The notes: generated from the letters alone by a model not told the origin. A stretch of DNA of 64,000 nt from Acidovorax sp. Leaf191 (GCF_001424425.1 NZ_LMPT01000022.1:326858-390857), one strand, 5' to 3'. Shown: positions 1 to 9,292, counted from the first letter of the stretch. Translations and numbers: made by a program.

Positions 1-762
1 CGCGCTGAACGGCGGCGCGTCCATCAGCACATGGGCCTTGCGGGCCTGGGTCACCCAGAAGTCGTCTTCATCGTCGCTCATGCGGATGGGGTGCGGATCT
101 TCTCCCTGCTGTTCACGCCGCAAGATGTCCACTTCAAAGCCGTCCTGGTTGACGGCGGTGTATTTGTCCAGGTCCTTGAGGCGAAAGGTTTTGTCCACCT
201 TTCGGAGCAGGCCGATCATCGAACTGTCCACGCGCGCCAGAGCGGTCGCAAAGTGCAGTCGCCTGCGCACATCCCACAGCAGATCTATGTCTCGGGTCGC
301 CACTGCATCGTCCTCGACGACCACGCCGGCAGTCGCTTCGTAGGCATACAGGGCGTGGGTTCCCACCACCCGAAAGAACTCGCTCAGCCCCGATGAAGCC
401 ATGCGGTCGAGCACCTTGACCACGATAGGGTCCACGCGGCCCACCCGCAGAGCGCGATTCATGCGCTCGTGCTCCTTGCGCTTTTCTGCCAGCGCGGTCA
501 GGCGGTCTTGCGCCAGCTGTTTGCGCTCCAGAAAGCGGGCATAGGCGCGCTCTGTCTCGGGTGTTTTGGGCCCCAGGCTTTTTTCCGCGCCCTTGGGGCT
601 GGTTCGCACCAGGTAGACAGCCTCCGGAGCCGCTGGCGGCCCCTTGTGCCAGTACATGCCGCCACGCACTTGCGATGCTTCACGCTCGGCCTCTTCCCAG
701 GCTTCGAACACGGAAACCGCGTCGATGTACTGACGGGCGACGTTAGGACGGATTTCGCGCAT
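1..762 (-). CDS. GSU2403-like nucleotidyltransferase-fold protein, partial (3' end beyond window)
   Basis: Reads leftward and leaves the window, so only the first 254 codons are seen. The first 110 or so residues are highly charged and probably helical. A minimal nucleotidyltransferase core follows: VVGTHALYAYEA around residues 132-143 (Gly134-Thr-His136) and TRDIDLLWD from residue 156, with Asp158 and Asp160 as the expected metal ligands. This is the G-[ST]-x...D-x-D layout shared by AbiEii/MNT-type toxins and the GSU2403 family. The ATG at 760-762 lies inside one arm of a perfect inverted repeat, which suggests autoregulation. Substrate unknown. A partner gene, if any, would be downstream, beyond position 1. 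Family assignment is from motif recognition only. Confidence 0.72.
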   Translation of the reverse strand, partial: MREIRPNVARQYIDAVSVFEAWEEAEREASQVRGGMYWHKGPPAAPEAVYLVRTSPKGAEKSLGPKTPETERAYARFLERKQLAQDRLTALAEKRKEHERMNRALRVGRVDPIVVKVLDRMASSGLSEFFRVVGTHALYAYEATAGVVVEDDAVATRDIDLLWDVRRRLHFATALARVDSSMIGLLRKVDKTFRLKDLDKYTAVNQDGFEVDILRREQQGEDPHPIRMSDDEDDFWVTQARKAHVLMDAPPFSA

Positions 763-798
763 TCGGTATAAATTTCAAAAACACAAAATATACCGAAT
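761..798. promoter_or_regulatory. perfect 10-bp inverted repeat at the start codon of the nucleotidyltransferase gene
   Basis: Arm ATTCGGTATA at 761-770 and its exact reverse complement TATACCGAAT at 789-798, separated by 18 bp of A/T-rich DNA. One arm overlaps the ATG of the leftward gene. The A/T-rich spacer and flank also contain -10-like hexamers for leftward transcription. The arms sit about 2.7 helical turns apart. It looks like an operator for a dimeric regulator; the protein that binds it is unknown. Confidence 0.55.
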
Positions 799-817
799 TT
801 TCAATTAAATCAATAGT

Positions 818-1984
818 TTATTGATGATTCAATTCGGCAGAAACTGCTGAAGGGAGCATCAAAAGCCCGCCTTCGGCATACGCCATCCCGAACCGATTCG
901 CCAAGAAATCCCCCAGCCGCACCGCCTCTTGCCCCACAAACCCGCGCTGCGGCAGCCGCCCCTGCGCCACCAGATCCAGCGCCGTGCAAATGCCCGCGGC
1001 CGTGGTGAGCTGGATCGCGCTCAACCTGTGCCCCGCCACCTCCGTGCCCACGATGCGGGCCGAATACGAGTCCTGAACCAGCCGCCCGCCGCGCGTGCCT
1101 GCCGCCGTGGCAAAGATGACGATCACATCCTGGTCGGTGGTGGGCACCGCCGTTTCCAGGATGTCTTTCAAGAGGTCTCGCCGCTCGCGCAGGCGCAGGT
1201 CGTTGAGCAGCAGCTTCAGGATGGCGCAGTGGCCGGGATAGCGGATGGACTGGTAGTCCACTTGGCGCGCCTGGCCCGCCAGGGTTTCGGTCAGCGTACC
1301 CAGGCCGCCCGAGGTGTTGAACGCCTCGTATTCGACGCCATCCAGCGCAAAAGTCTCCAACCCTTCCAGCGCCGGCACGCTGGTGCGCACGCCGTCCACA
1401 ATGGCTTCGCAGGGGTTGCAGTACTCGTTGATCAGGCCTTCGGTGCTCCAGGTCAAGTTGTAGCGCAGGGCGCCCTGCGGATAGCGCGGCAGTGCCCCCA
1501 CGCGCATGCGCAAGGTGTGCAGCGTGTCGAAGCGGCGGGCGAGGTCGTTGCCCACGATGCCGATGAACCCCGGCGCCAGGCCGCACTGGGGCATGAGTAC
1601 GCTGCCTGCGCCAGCAGCCGCCAGCGCGCGGATGGCCTGGGTGCTCTGCACGTCTTCGGTCAGGTCGAAGTAGTGCACCCCGGCCTCCACGCACAGTGTG
1701 GCCACCGTCACGGCGCGGTGAAAAGGCAGCGCGTTCAGCACCGCGAAGCGGCCTGCAATGGCGGCCTCCAGACTGGCGTCATCGGCAGTCAGCCGCGTAG
1801 CGATACCGAGGGCGGCTACCTCGGCCAGGCGCACGGGGTCGCGGTCTGCCACCTCAATGTCGTAGTCCCCAGACTGCTGCAACAGCAATGCCATGGCAAA
1901 ACCGATGTGACCGGCGCCCAATATGGTGACGGCAAGACGCCCTGCGGACGGATGGCGGGGTGTTGGGAGAGACGTGGATTTCAT
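818..1984 (-). CDS. saccharopine dehydrogenase-family oxidoreductase
   Basis: A 388-residue NAD(P)-dependent enzyme of the saccharopine dehydrogenase/lysine dehydrogenase-like family. The N-terminal Rossmann fold is visible as GAGHIGFAMA near residue 25, followed by an acidic beta-2 end (VADRD). The middle contains PQCGLAPGFIGIVGNDLA, typical of this family. The ATG at 1984 was preferred over upstream in-frame starts because AGGAG precedes it by 6 bases. The gene is divergent from an Lrp/AsnC regulator about 180 bp away, an arrangement common for amino-acid catabolic genes that respond to their substrate. Lysine degradation is therefore plausible, but neither substrate nor direction can be read from the sequence. 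Confidence 0.8.
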   Translation of the reverse strand: MKSTSLPTPRHPSAGRLAVTILGAGHIGFAMALLLQQSGDYDIEVADRDPVRLAEVAALGIATRLTADDASLEAAIAGRFAVLNALPFHRAVTVATLCVEAGVHYFDLTEDVQSTQAIRALAAAGAGSVLMPQCGLAPGFIGIVGNDLARRFDTLHTLRMRVGALPRYPQGALRYNLTWSTEGLINEYCNPCEAIVDGVRTSVPALEGLETFALDGVEYEAFNTSGGLGTLTETLAGQARQVDYQSIRYPGHCAILKLLLNDLRLRERRDLLKDILETAVPTTDQDVIVIFATAAGTRGGRLVQDSYSARIVGTEVAGHRLSAIQLTTAAGICTALDLVAQGRLPQRGFVGQEAVRLGDFLANRFGMAYAEGGLLMLPSAVSAELNHQ

Positions 1985-2162
1985 GGTGTGCTCCTGGTGG
2001 GATTGCTGCCGGCGGCATGCCGGGCCATCGAATGCAGATGCAGTGATGCTAGGCGGGACAACTGACAATGTGTAGCAGGCAAAACGTCGAAAAGCTCTGT
2101 GCAATTGGTCATATCGGCGATTACCATCGCCATCATGATTTTTTGACCGACAAAGGCGCTGG

Positions 2163-2609
2163 ATGACCCCCTTGGACGACACGGACCGCCAGCTGTTGAG
2201 CCTGCTGCAAACCAACGCCCGCGAGGGCACGGCGACCCTGGCGCGCAAGCTGGGCCTGGCGCGCACCACCGTGGTAGCGCGCATTGCCCGCCTGGAGCGC
2301 TCTGGCGTGGTGGCGGGCTATGGGGTGCGCCTGGGGCCGCAGCTGGAGGCCCTGGCCGTGCGGGCATGGTGCTCCCTGAGCGTCTTGCCCAGGACCGCAC
2401 CGGCCGTGCTGCGCGCGCTGCAGGCCATGCCCGAGGTGGAAGAGGTCTCGGCCGTGAGCGGGCCGTTCGACTACCTGGTGTTTCTGCGCTGCACCAGCCA
2501 CGAGCAACTCGACAGGCTGCTCGACCGACTGGGCCAGCTCGACGGGGTGCACCAGACGCAGACCAGCATCGTGCTCAGCCGCAAGATCGACCGGCGCAGC
2601 GTGGGGTGA
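2163..2609 (+). CDS. Lrp/AsnC-family transcriptional regulator
   Basis: A 148-residue protein with the full Lrp/AsnC plan: an N-terminal winged helix-turn-helix (LDDTDRQLLSLLQTNAREGT then LARKLGLARTTVVARIARLE, residues 4-50) and a C-terminal RAM/ligand-binding domain with the VSGPFDYLVFLRC strand near residue 98. Members bind amino acids and form dimers to hexadecamers. The divergent neighbour encodes a saccharopine-dehydrogenase-like enzyme, so that gene is the likely target, with the shared 1985-2162 region as the control region. ATG at 2163; no strong ribosome-binding site is visible. Confidence 0.9.
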   Translation: MTPLDDTDRQLLSLLQTNAREGTATLARKLGLARTTVVARIARLERSGVVAGYGVRLGPQLEALAVRAWCSLSVLPRTAPAVLRALQAMPEVEEVSAVSGPFDYLVFLRCTSHEQLDRLLDRLGQLDGVHQTQTSIVLSRKIDRRSVG

Positions 2610-2646
2610 TACCCCTCGCAGACGCGCCTCCAGCCTGGTATCTGAA

Positions 2647-2693
2647 TTGCTACAAATACAGTAGCGTCTGGCGCTTGCCTATCAAGCGGCAGG
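2647..2693 (+). repeat. family A dispersed palindromic repeat, copy 1
   Basis: TTGCTACAAATACAGTAGCG followed by CTGGCGCTTG...CAAGCG. The arms GCTAC/GTAGC and GCGCTTG/CAAGCG can pair. It lies between the convergent Lrp gene and the acyltransferase gene. Confidence 0.7.
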
Positions 2694-2716
2694 GGTGGTT
2701 TTTACCTTCAATTTAC

Positions 2717-3304
2717 TCACGCATCGAACTGCGTGGGGTTCTTGCCCTGGATGGGCGCGTAAAACGCCTTGATGCTCGCCATGTCGCGCTCCACATCGCC
2801 TGTGGGTTCGAACACCGGCCCCAGTCCGCCCACCTTGCGGCCGTAGTCCACAAAAGCCAGCACGATGGGCACGCCGGCCTGCTGGGCAATGAAATAAAAG
2901 CCCGTCTTCCAGTGCCGCGTCTTGCCGCGCGTGCCCTCGGGCGGCACGATGAGCTGCATGGGCCCGTCCGCATCCCGCATGGCCTGGGCCGAGCTGGCCA
3001 CCAGGTTGTTCGCCTGATTCCGATTCACCGGAATGCCGCCCAGCCAGCGCATCACGCCGCCAAACGGCGCCCTGAACAGGCTCTGCTTGCCCATCCAGTA
3101 CACCCGCAGCCGCAGCGAAAACGCCAGCATCAGCGTGTACGGCAGGTCCCAGTTGCTGGTGTGCGGCGCGGCGATCAGCACGCTTTTGGCAGCATGGGCG
3201 GGCAAGGCGCCCTCCACCCGCCAACCCGTCAGGCGCAAGGTGGCGCGCGACAGGGCGCGCAGCAGGGTGTTGACAACGGGCGTGTCAAAAATCGTGTGGT
3301 GCAT
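2717..3304 (-). CDS. lysophospholipid acyltransferase (PlsC-like)
   Basis: A 195-residue acyltransferase related to 1-acylglycerol-3-phosphate acyltransferases. It carries the catalytic HX4D box (HTSNWD, about residue 45) and the glycerophosphate-binding box VPPEGTRG. It is expected to transfer an acyl chain to a lysophospholipid or a similar acceptor at the inner membrane. The ATG at 3304 gives the usual short N-terminus of this subfamily; an upstream in-frame extension to 3439 is Arg/Ser/Pro-rich and unconvincing. It stands alone, divergent from dusA. Confidence 0.8.
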   Translation of the reverse strand: MHHTIFDTPVVNTLLRALSRATLRLTGWRVEGALPAHAAKSVLIAAPHTSNWDLPYTLMLAFSLRLRVYWMGKQSLFRAPFGGVMRWLGGIPVNRNQANNLVASSAQAMRDADGPMQLIVPPEGTRGKTRHWKTGFYFIAQQAGVPIVLAFVDYGRKVGGLGPVFEPTGDVERDMASIKAFYAPIQGKNPTQFDA

Positions 3305-3678
3305 GGGGAATACAGCGGCAAGCAGGGCCGCAGGACGCGGCGGCACGACCGGTCCCGCAGACATCACAGGTCGTACATCAGAAGAAAAGCGCCGCGAGTA
3401 TCGCCGATGCCGACTTGGCCCTGCCTTGCGGCTGGACAAGGGCTGGAGTCATTCTGGCGGTGCATACGCCAAGCACTACTGTTTTGATAGCTATTGGCGC
3501 TTGCCTAGCAAGCGGTAGCACCGAGTTTTTCTCATATCCACAGGCTGGCGCGGCCGGCAAGCGGGTGGGATAATCGGGCCGTCCTTACCCCTGCAGCCTT
3601 GCGCGCGCCCTGCCGGTGTGCGCCGCTACAGCCCTCTCTTTTGTCTTGCTTCTATCTCCCTTGCCTTTTTTGACTGCC
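3305..3678. other. 374-bp divergent intergenic region between the acyltransferase and dusA
   Basis: Holds one family A repeat (3481-3520) and, near 3568, a TAATCG/GATAAT-like stretch that could serve as a -10 element for dusA. No convincing coding sequence was seen apart from a possible longer dusA N-terminus. Confidence 0.5.
3481..3520 (+). repeat. family A dispersed palindromic repeat, copy 2
   Basis: GTTTTGATAGCTATTGGCGC followed by TTGCCTAGCAAGCGGTAGC. The GCGCTTG/CAAGCG and TAGCTA/GGTAGC arms give a hairpin. It is upstream of dusA. Confidence 0.75.
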
Positions 3679-4716
<1,038 letters not shown>

Positions 4717-4740
4717 CCTGGCGTTTTGGCGGGATGCAAG

Positions 4741-5286
4741 GTGCTGGAATCCGAGCCTTCCGTGACGCCAGGCACGCGGCCCGCAGTCTTTGTGCGCCCG
4801 CCGGTGATGGCCGATGCGCCCCGCTTCATCGCGCTGGCCTGCCAAAGCCGTGCGCTGCACGCGCCCTGGACCACCGCACCGTGCGATACAAAGGCGTTCT
4901 CGGACTTCCTGGCAACAATGGACTCGCGCAGCAACCACAGCTTTCTGGTGTGCCTGCGCTCCGCTGACGGCGCCGAAGAGATGGCCGGCGTGATCAACAT
5001 CACCCAGATCGTGATGGGAGCGTTTTGCAGTGGTTATCTCGGGTACTACGCGTTCGCCGGCCATGAGCGGCAAGGGCGCATGCGCGCAGGCCTGCTGCAA
5101 GTGCTGCTGCACGCGTTTGGGGTCTTGAAGCTGCACCGCCTGGAGGCCAACATCCAGCCCGGCAACCTGCGCTCCATCGCACTGGTACGGTCCTGCGGGT
5201 TCGTGCAGGAGGGGTTCTCGCCGCGCTACCTCAAAATCGACGGACACTGGCGGGACCATGAGCGCTGGGCTGTTCTGGCGGACTGA
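4741..5286 (+). CDS. GNAT-family N-acetyltransferase (RimJ/RimL-like)
   Basis: About 181 residues with the GNAT fold. The acetyl-CoA pyrophosphate-binding loop is seen as HERQGRMRAGLLQ, followed by LHRLEANIQPGNLRSIALV and a C-terminal GFVQEGFSPRYLKI, which is the RimJ/RimL signature order. Such enzymes acetylate N-termini of ribosomal proteins or small amines; the substrate here is unknown. Start uncertain: GTG 4741 is chosen and a TTG at 4726 is also in frame. It follows dusA by 24 bases on the same strand. Confidence 0.83.
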   Translation: MLESEPSVTPGTRPAVFVRPPVMADAPRFIALACQSRALHAPWTTAPCDTKAFSDFLATMDSRSNHSFLVCLRSADGAEEMAGVINITQIVMGAFCSGYLGYYAFAGHERQGRMRAGLLQVLLHAFGVLKLHRLEANIQPGNLRSIALVRSCGFVQEGFSPRYLKIDGHWRDHERWAVLAD

Positions 5287-5479
5287 GTGCTGTGGCGGGC
5301 CGTGGCAGTGGTGGCCGTCCGCACCATGATGGGCAATCGTCCGGCACGGCGCCTTTGCATTTGCGAACACACTCGGGGAAGCGATCCACCACTACGCTGA
5401 CAGCTATGCTCTGTGGGCGCGGAACCCAAGCCTGCGATTGCACTCTTCACCCATTCAACAACAACATCCGAGACACGGC

Positions 5480-6586
5480 ATGCCATCGCTTGATTTCGAC
5501 CTGGAGGAATCCGCCTTCCGCACGTTCTACGCGCAACAGTCCGCCGCGCTGCAGGATGCCTGTGCGGCACTGACCGGCCTGGTCGCGGCCACCGTGACGC
5601 AGGCTGGCGGGGTGGACATCACCAAGGTCGAGGGCCGGGTGAAGGATGCGGACGAGTGCATCCGCAAGTTCATCCGCAAGTACCGCCCGGCGCTGGAAGA
5701 AAGCAACACGCCGTACGACATCCAGAGCTACATCACCGACCTGATCGGCGTGCGCGTGGTGTGCCTGTACGAAGACGAGCTGGAGAAGATCGCCCAGATC
5801 ATGCGCGCGCACTTTGCGGTGATCGACGTGACCGACAAGGTCAGCGCGGTGGAGAGCACCGAGGCATCGTTCGGCTACAAGGGCCTGCACCTGGACTTGC
5901 GCCTGTCTGCCGCGGAGCGCTCGTTTCCGGAGCATGCGGCCTATGCGCACCTGCCCTTCGAGCTGCAGGTGCGCACCATCATCCAGGACTCCTGGAGCGT
6001 GCTGGACCACCGCATCAAGTACAAGAAGTCGATCCCGGGCCAGCTCAAGCGGCGCATCAACGTGCTGTCGGCGCTGTTCGAGCTGGCCGACCGCGAGTTC
6101 CGCCAGATCCGCGACGCCACCGCCGCCGAGCTCTTGCAGGCGCCGGACGAGACTGCCGAGCCCTTGCCCGGCGATGACGCTGCGACGGAAGGCGATGTCG
6201 ATGGCGCCCAGGCACCGGCCAAGGCGGCAGCGCCCAGCAGCGAGCTCAACGCATTCACCTTCCTGAAGATCGCCACGCACTTCTTCAAGGACTTCGAATT
6301 CGAGCCCTCCAAGGTGGACGGCTTCGTGGACGACATCCAGGCATGGTCGCCCGGCATGACCCGCGCACGCTTCAACGCGCTGATGCGGGAGACGGTGGGC
6401 GTGGTCAAGCGCTACAAGCAGCACTTTGAGGAGCAAAACCCTAAAGCCAGCTTCAACCCCTACACCGTGATCCGGCACTGCCTGTACCTGAGCAACAAGG
6501 CAGCGTTTCGCCCCGCCCTGCGCAACTCGGCGCGGGAGTCCTTCGAGTCGTGGATGCAGGAACAGGGCGAGCCCAAACCGCATTGA
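5480..6586 (+). CDS. RelA/SpoT-domain (p)ppGpp synthetase-like protein
   Basis: A 368-residue protein whose first 220 residues form a RelA/SpoT nucleotidyltransferase domain: EGRVKDADECIRKFIRKY (ATP-site loop), SYITDLIGVRVVCLYEDEL with the metal-binding Asp, SFGYKGLHLDL (the Tyr of GTP stacking), and FELQVRTIIQDSWSVLDHRI with the catalytic Glu/Gln region. There is no HD hydrolase domain and no TGS/ACT region, so it is a small alarmone synthetase type with an extra C-terminal helical domain of about 110 residues after an Ala/Pro linker. It is shorter than Rel/Spo and longer than RelP/RelQ. Start ATG 5480 follows ACACGGC. It stands alone between the GNAT and PHB depolymerase genes. Confidence 0.85.
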   Translation: MPSLDFDLEESAFRTFYAQQSAALQDACAALTGLVAATVTQAGGVDITKVEGRVKDADECIRKFIRKYRPALEESNTPYDIQSYITDLIGVRVVCLYEDELEKIAQIMRAHFAVIDVTDKVSAVESTEASFGYKGLHLDLRLSAAERSFPEHAAYAHLPFELQVRTIIQDSWSVLDHRIKYKKSIPGQLKRRINVLSALFELADREFRQIRDATAAELLQAPDETAEPLPGDDAATEGDVDGAQAPAKAAAPSSELNAFTFLKIATHFFKDFEFEPSKVDGFVDDIQAWSPGMTRARFNALMRETVGVVKRYKQHFEEQNPKASFNPYTVIRHCLYLSNKAAFRPALRNSARESFESWMQEQGEPKPH

Positions 6587-6764
6587 CCACGCTCGAAACA
6601 TGCAGTGGCGCTGGCCTGCTCAGCGCAACGTGCTATTGATTTGATAGTCGACCAACGATAGTGCGGCCGAGCAGGCCGGCACACTGCAGGCCGCACGCCA
6701 TGTCGCATAGGCGACTTGAGACTGGTGGTTTTCCTCCATGCGCTTGTTACCAAGTGCTGCTATA

Positions 6765-6775
6765 TTGCACTGCAA
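6765..6775. promoter_or_regulatory. TTGCA-C-TGCAA palindrome upstream of the PHB depolymerase gene
   Basis: A perfect 11-bp palindrome 18 bp before the depolymerase start codon, next to CTGCTATA. TGCA-rich palindromes of this kind are bound by PhaR repressors at PHB granule genes. Assignment to PhaR is inference; no phaR gene is in the window. Confidence 0.3.
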
Positions 6776-6793
6776 CATAACGGAGTTTCGACC

Positions 6794-8500
6794 ATGCTGT
6801 ACCACATCTACGAGACACAGCGCTCTCTGATGGAGCCCTTCACTGATTTCGCTCAAGCAGCTGCCAAGCTCTACAGCAATCCTCTGTCGCCCTTCAGCCA
6901 GAGCCCCCTGGCGCAGCGCATGTCCGCTGGCTACGACCTGCTGTACCGGCTGGGCAAGGACTACGAAAAGCCATCGTTCGACATTCCCTCGGTGGACGTG
7001 AACGGCGTTGGCGTGGCAGTGCACGAACGCATCGAGCTGGACAAGCCGTTTTGCGAGCTGCGCCGCTTCAAGCGCTTCTCGGACGACCCGGCGACCCTGG
7101 TCAAGCTCAAGGCCCAGCCCGTGGTGCTGATCGTGGCTCCGCTGTCGGGCCACTACGCCACGCTGCTGCGCGACACGGTGCGCACCATGCTCAAGGACCA
7201 CAAGGTCTACATCACCGACTGGAAGAACGCGCGCCTGGTGCCCCTGTCGGACGGCGAATTCCACCTGGACGACTACGTGAACTACGTGCAGGAGTTCATC
7301 CGCCACCTGCAAGGCATCTACGGCAACTGCCACGTGATCAGCGTGTGCCAGCCCACGGTGCCCGTGCTGGCCGCCGTGTCCCTGATGGCCAGCCGCGGCG
7401 AGACCACGCCGCTGACCATGACCATGATGGGTGGCCCCATCGACGCGCGCAAGTCGCCGACGGCGGTGAACAACCTGGCCACGAACCGCAGCTACGAATG
7501 GTTCGAGAACAACGTGATCTACCGCGTGCCCGACAACTTCCCAGGGGCCGGCCGCCGCGTGTACCCCGGCTTCCTGCAGTACACCGGCTTCGTGGCCATG
7601 AACCCCGACCGGCATGCCACCAGCCACTACGACTATTTCAAGGACTTGATCAAGGGTGACGACGCGAGCGCGGAAGCCCACCGCAAGTTCTACGACGAGT
7701 ACAACGCCGTGCTGGACATGGACGCCGACTACTACCTGGAAACCATCGAGACGGTGTTCCAGGAATACAAGCTGGTCCACGGCACCTGGGACGTGCGCTC
7801 GCCAGACGGCAAGATCGAGCGCGTGCGTCCGGAAGACATCAAGACCACCGCCCTGTTCACGGTCGAGGGTGAGCTTGACGACATCTCCGGCTCCGGCCAG
7901 ACCGAGGCAGCCCACGGACTGTGCAGCGGCATCGTGCACAAGGAGCAGCGCCACCTGGAAGCCAAGGGCGCAGGCCACTACGGTATTTTCAGCGGCCGCC
8001 GCTGGCGCGAAGTCGTGTATCCGCAAGTGCGCGCCTTCATCCACGGCCACGAAAAGCCCCAGAAGAAGGCAGCTCCCCGCGTGATCGAAACGCCGGACGA
8101 CAACCCGCCCGCACCCGCTGCGCCGGCCCCGAAAGCGGCCGTCGCAGCCAAGGCGGCCGCGCCAAAAGCCGCTCCAACCAAGTCGGCACCGGCCAAAGCA
8201 GCCACCAAGACAGCGCCCCAGCCTGCGGCCAAAGCCACGAAAGCAGCCGCAAAGACTGGGTCCAAGCCAGCCGCCAAGGCCGCATCGGCCGCTGCTGCCG
8301 CATCGTCGGCCGCAGCGCCTGCCGTGGCCACCCGCTGGGTGACCCCGGCCGCGGCAGGCCGCGCCAAGGCGGGGGCCACCGGGGCTGCCAGCCCTGCTGC
8401 TGCAGCCGCCGCAGCCGATGCGCCCGAAGCAGCGGCCAAGGCCTCCGTTACCGCAGCGGCCACGCCCCGCACCCGCCGCGGCGTGGCGCGCAAGGCTTGA
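6794..8500 (+). CDS. phaZ: intracellular polyhydroxyalkanoate depolymerase with Lys/Ala/Pro-rich C-terminal tail
   Basis: Mobilises stored PHB granules. Residues 1-415 match the PhaZ1 intracellular depolymerase family: the start MLYHIYETQR, an alpha/beta-hydrolase core with Cys185 in the nucleophile elbow SVCQPT (Cys instead of Ser, as in Cupriavidus PhaZ1), and C-terminal GAGHYGIFSGRRWR holding the catalytic His. The family is normally about 410-430 residues; this protein has 568. The extra 150 residues are almost only Ala, Lys, Pro, Thr and Arg, with repeated KAA and PAK units, like histone H1-like, AlgP or PhaF tails that bind DNA. ATG 6794 is preferred over an upstream in-frame start because family members begin here. 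The stop overlaps the start of the RnfB-like gene. Confidence 0.92.
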   Translation: MLYHIYETQRSLMEPFTDFAQAAAKLYSNPLSPFSQSPLAQRMSAGYDLLYRLGKDYEKPSFDIPSVDVNGVGVAVHERIELDKPFCELRRFKRFSDDPATLVKLKAQPVVLIVAPLSGHYATLLRDTVRTMLKDHKVYITDWKNARLVPLSDGEFHLDDYVNYVQEFIRHLQGIYGNCHVISVCQPTVPVLAAVSLMASRGETTPLTMTMMGGPIDARKSPTAVNNLATNRSYEWFENNVIYRVPDNFPGAGRRVYPGFLQYTGFVAMNPDRHATSHYDYFKDLIKGDDASAEAHRKFYDEYNAVLDMDADYYLETIETVFQEYKLVHGTWDVRSPDGKIERVRPEDIKTTALFTVEGELDDISGSGQTEAAHGLCSGIVHKEQRHLEAKGAGHYGIFSGRRWREVVYPQVRAFIHGHEKPQKKAAPRVIETPDDNPPAPAAPAPKAAVAAKAAAPKAAPTKSAPAKAATKTAPQPAAKATKAAAKTGSKPAAKAASAAAAASSAAAPAVATRWVTPAAAGRAKAGATGAASPAAAAAAADAPEAAAKASVTAAATPRTRRGVARKA

Positions 8501-9225
8501 TCGCCGCGCTTCGCACGCCACCCACGCCGCCTGCCGCCACCGCCGCGCTCGCGGCGCGGATCAATGCGGCCCTGCCGCAGACGCAGTGCACGCGCTGCGG
8601 CTACCCGGACTGCAGCGCATACGCCCAGGCGATCGCTGACGGCCTGGCCGCCATCAACCAGTGCCCACCGGGGGGCGCCGAAGGCATCGCACGGCTGGCG
8701 GCCATCACCGGCCTGCCGGCAGCGCCCCTGAGCGCGGAGCACGGCCAGGAAGCACCGCGCGCTGTGGCCTTCATTGATGAATCCTGGTGCATCGGTTGCA
8801 CGCTGTGCATCAAGGCCTGCCCCACCGACGCCATCGTGGGGTCGAACAAGGTGATGCACACCGTGATCGAGCCCTACTGCACGGGGTGCGAGCTGTGCAT
8901 TCCGGTCTGCCCGGTCGATTGCATCCAGCTGGAGAACGTGACAGGCACTGCGACTGGCTGGGCGGCCTGGTCGGCCCCTCTGGCCCGGCAGGCGCAGCAA
9001 CGCTACGCGGCACACCGCGAGCGCTTGCCGCTGGACGCGATAGCGGACGATGAGCCCGCAGACGGTGCCGTGACCGCCGCGCCGTCGGCCTCGCGCAGCG
9101 ATGCCACGGACGCTGCTGCGCCCGCACCAATGGGCGCAGTGGACGACGCCCAGGCAGTGCGCAAGGCGGCCATCGCAGCCGCGATGGAACGTGCCCGGCA
9201 ACGCCGGGCGCAGGCGCCCCGCTAG
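8497..9225 (+). CDS. RnfB-like electron-transport ferredoxin (solitary, soluble)
   Basis: Iron-sulfur protein of the RnfB/RsxB family. Residues about 30-60 hold the Fis-type four-cysteine cluster CTRCGYPDC...C; two 4Fe-4S ferredoxin motifs follow, CIGCTLCIKACP and CTGCELCIPVCP. Unlike classical RnfB it lacks the N-terminal membrane helix, and it ends in a 75-residue Ala-rich charged tail. No rnfA, C, D, G or E is nearby, so it does not belong to a local Rnf complex. The probable TTG start at 8497 shares bases with the phaZ stop codon (TTGA), implying translational coupling; no ATG precedes the first cysteines. 242 residues. Electron donor and acceptor unknown. Confidence 0.82.
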   Translation: MIAALRTPPTPPAATAALAARINAALPQTQCTRCGYPDCSAYAQAIADGLAAINQCPPGGAEGIARLAAITGLPAAPLSAEHGQEAPRAVAFIDESWCIGCTLCIKACPTDAIVGSNKVMHTVIEPYCTGCELCIPVCPVDCIQLENVTGTATGWAAWSAPLARQAQQRYAAHRERLPLDAIADDEPADGAVTAAPSASRSDATDAAAPAPMGAVDDAQAVRKAAIAAAMERARQRRAQAPR

Positions 9226-9292
9226 TACGCGAACGGGCTGGCCCGCGGCAGCCGGCGCATGCAGGCAACTCGCTCGACCCGCCCCGTTGCGA

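Noticed and set aside
6640..6665. Possible further family A repeat (GATTTGATAG...CGATAG)
   Set aside because: Only a short match to the core and no GCGCTTG/CAAGCG arm.
8497..9225. Start of a full rnf operon
   Set aside because: No other Rnf subunit on either side; the next gene is a divergently oriented chemoreceptor.
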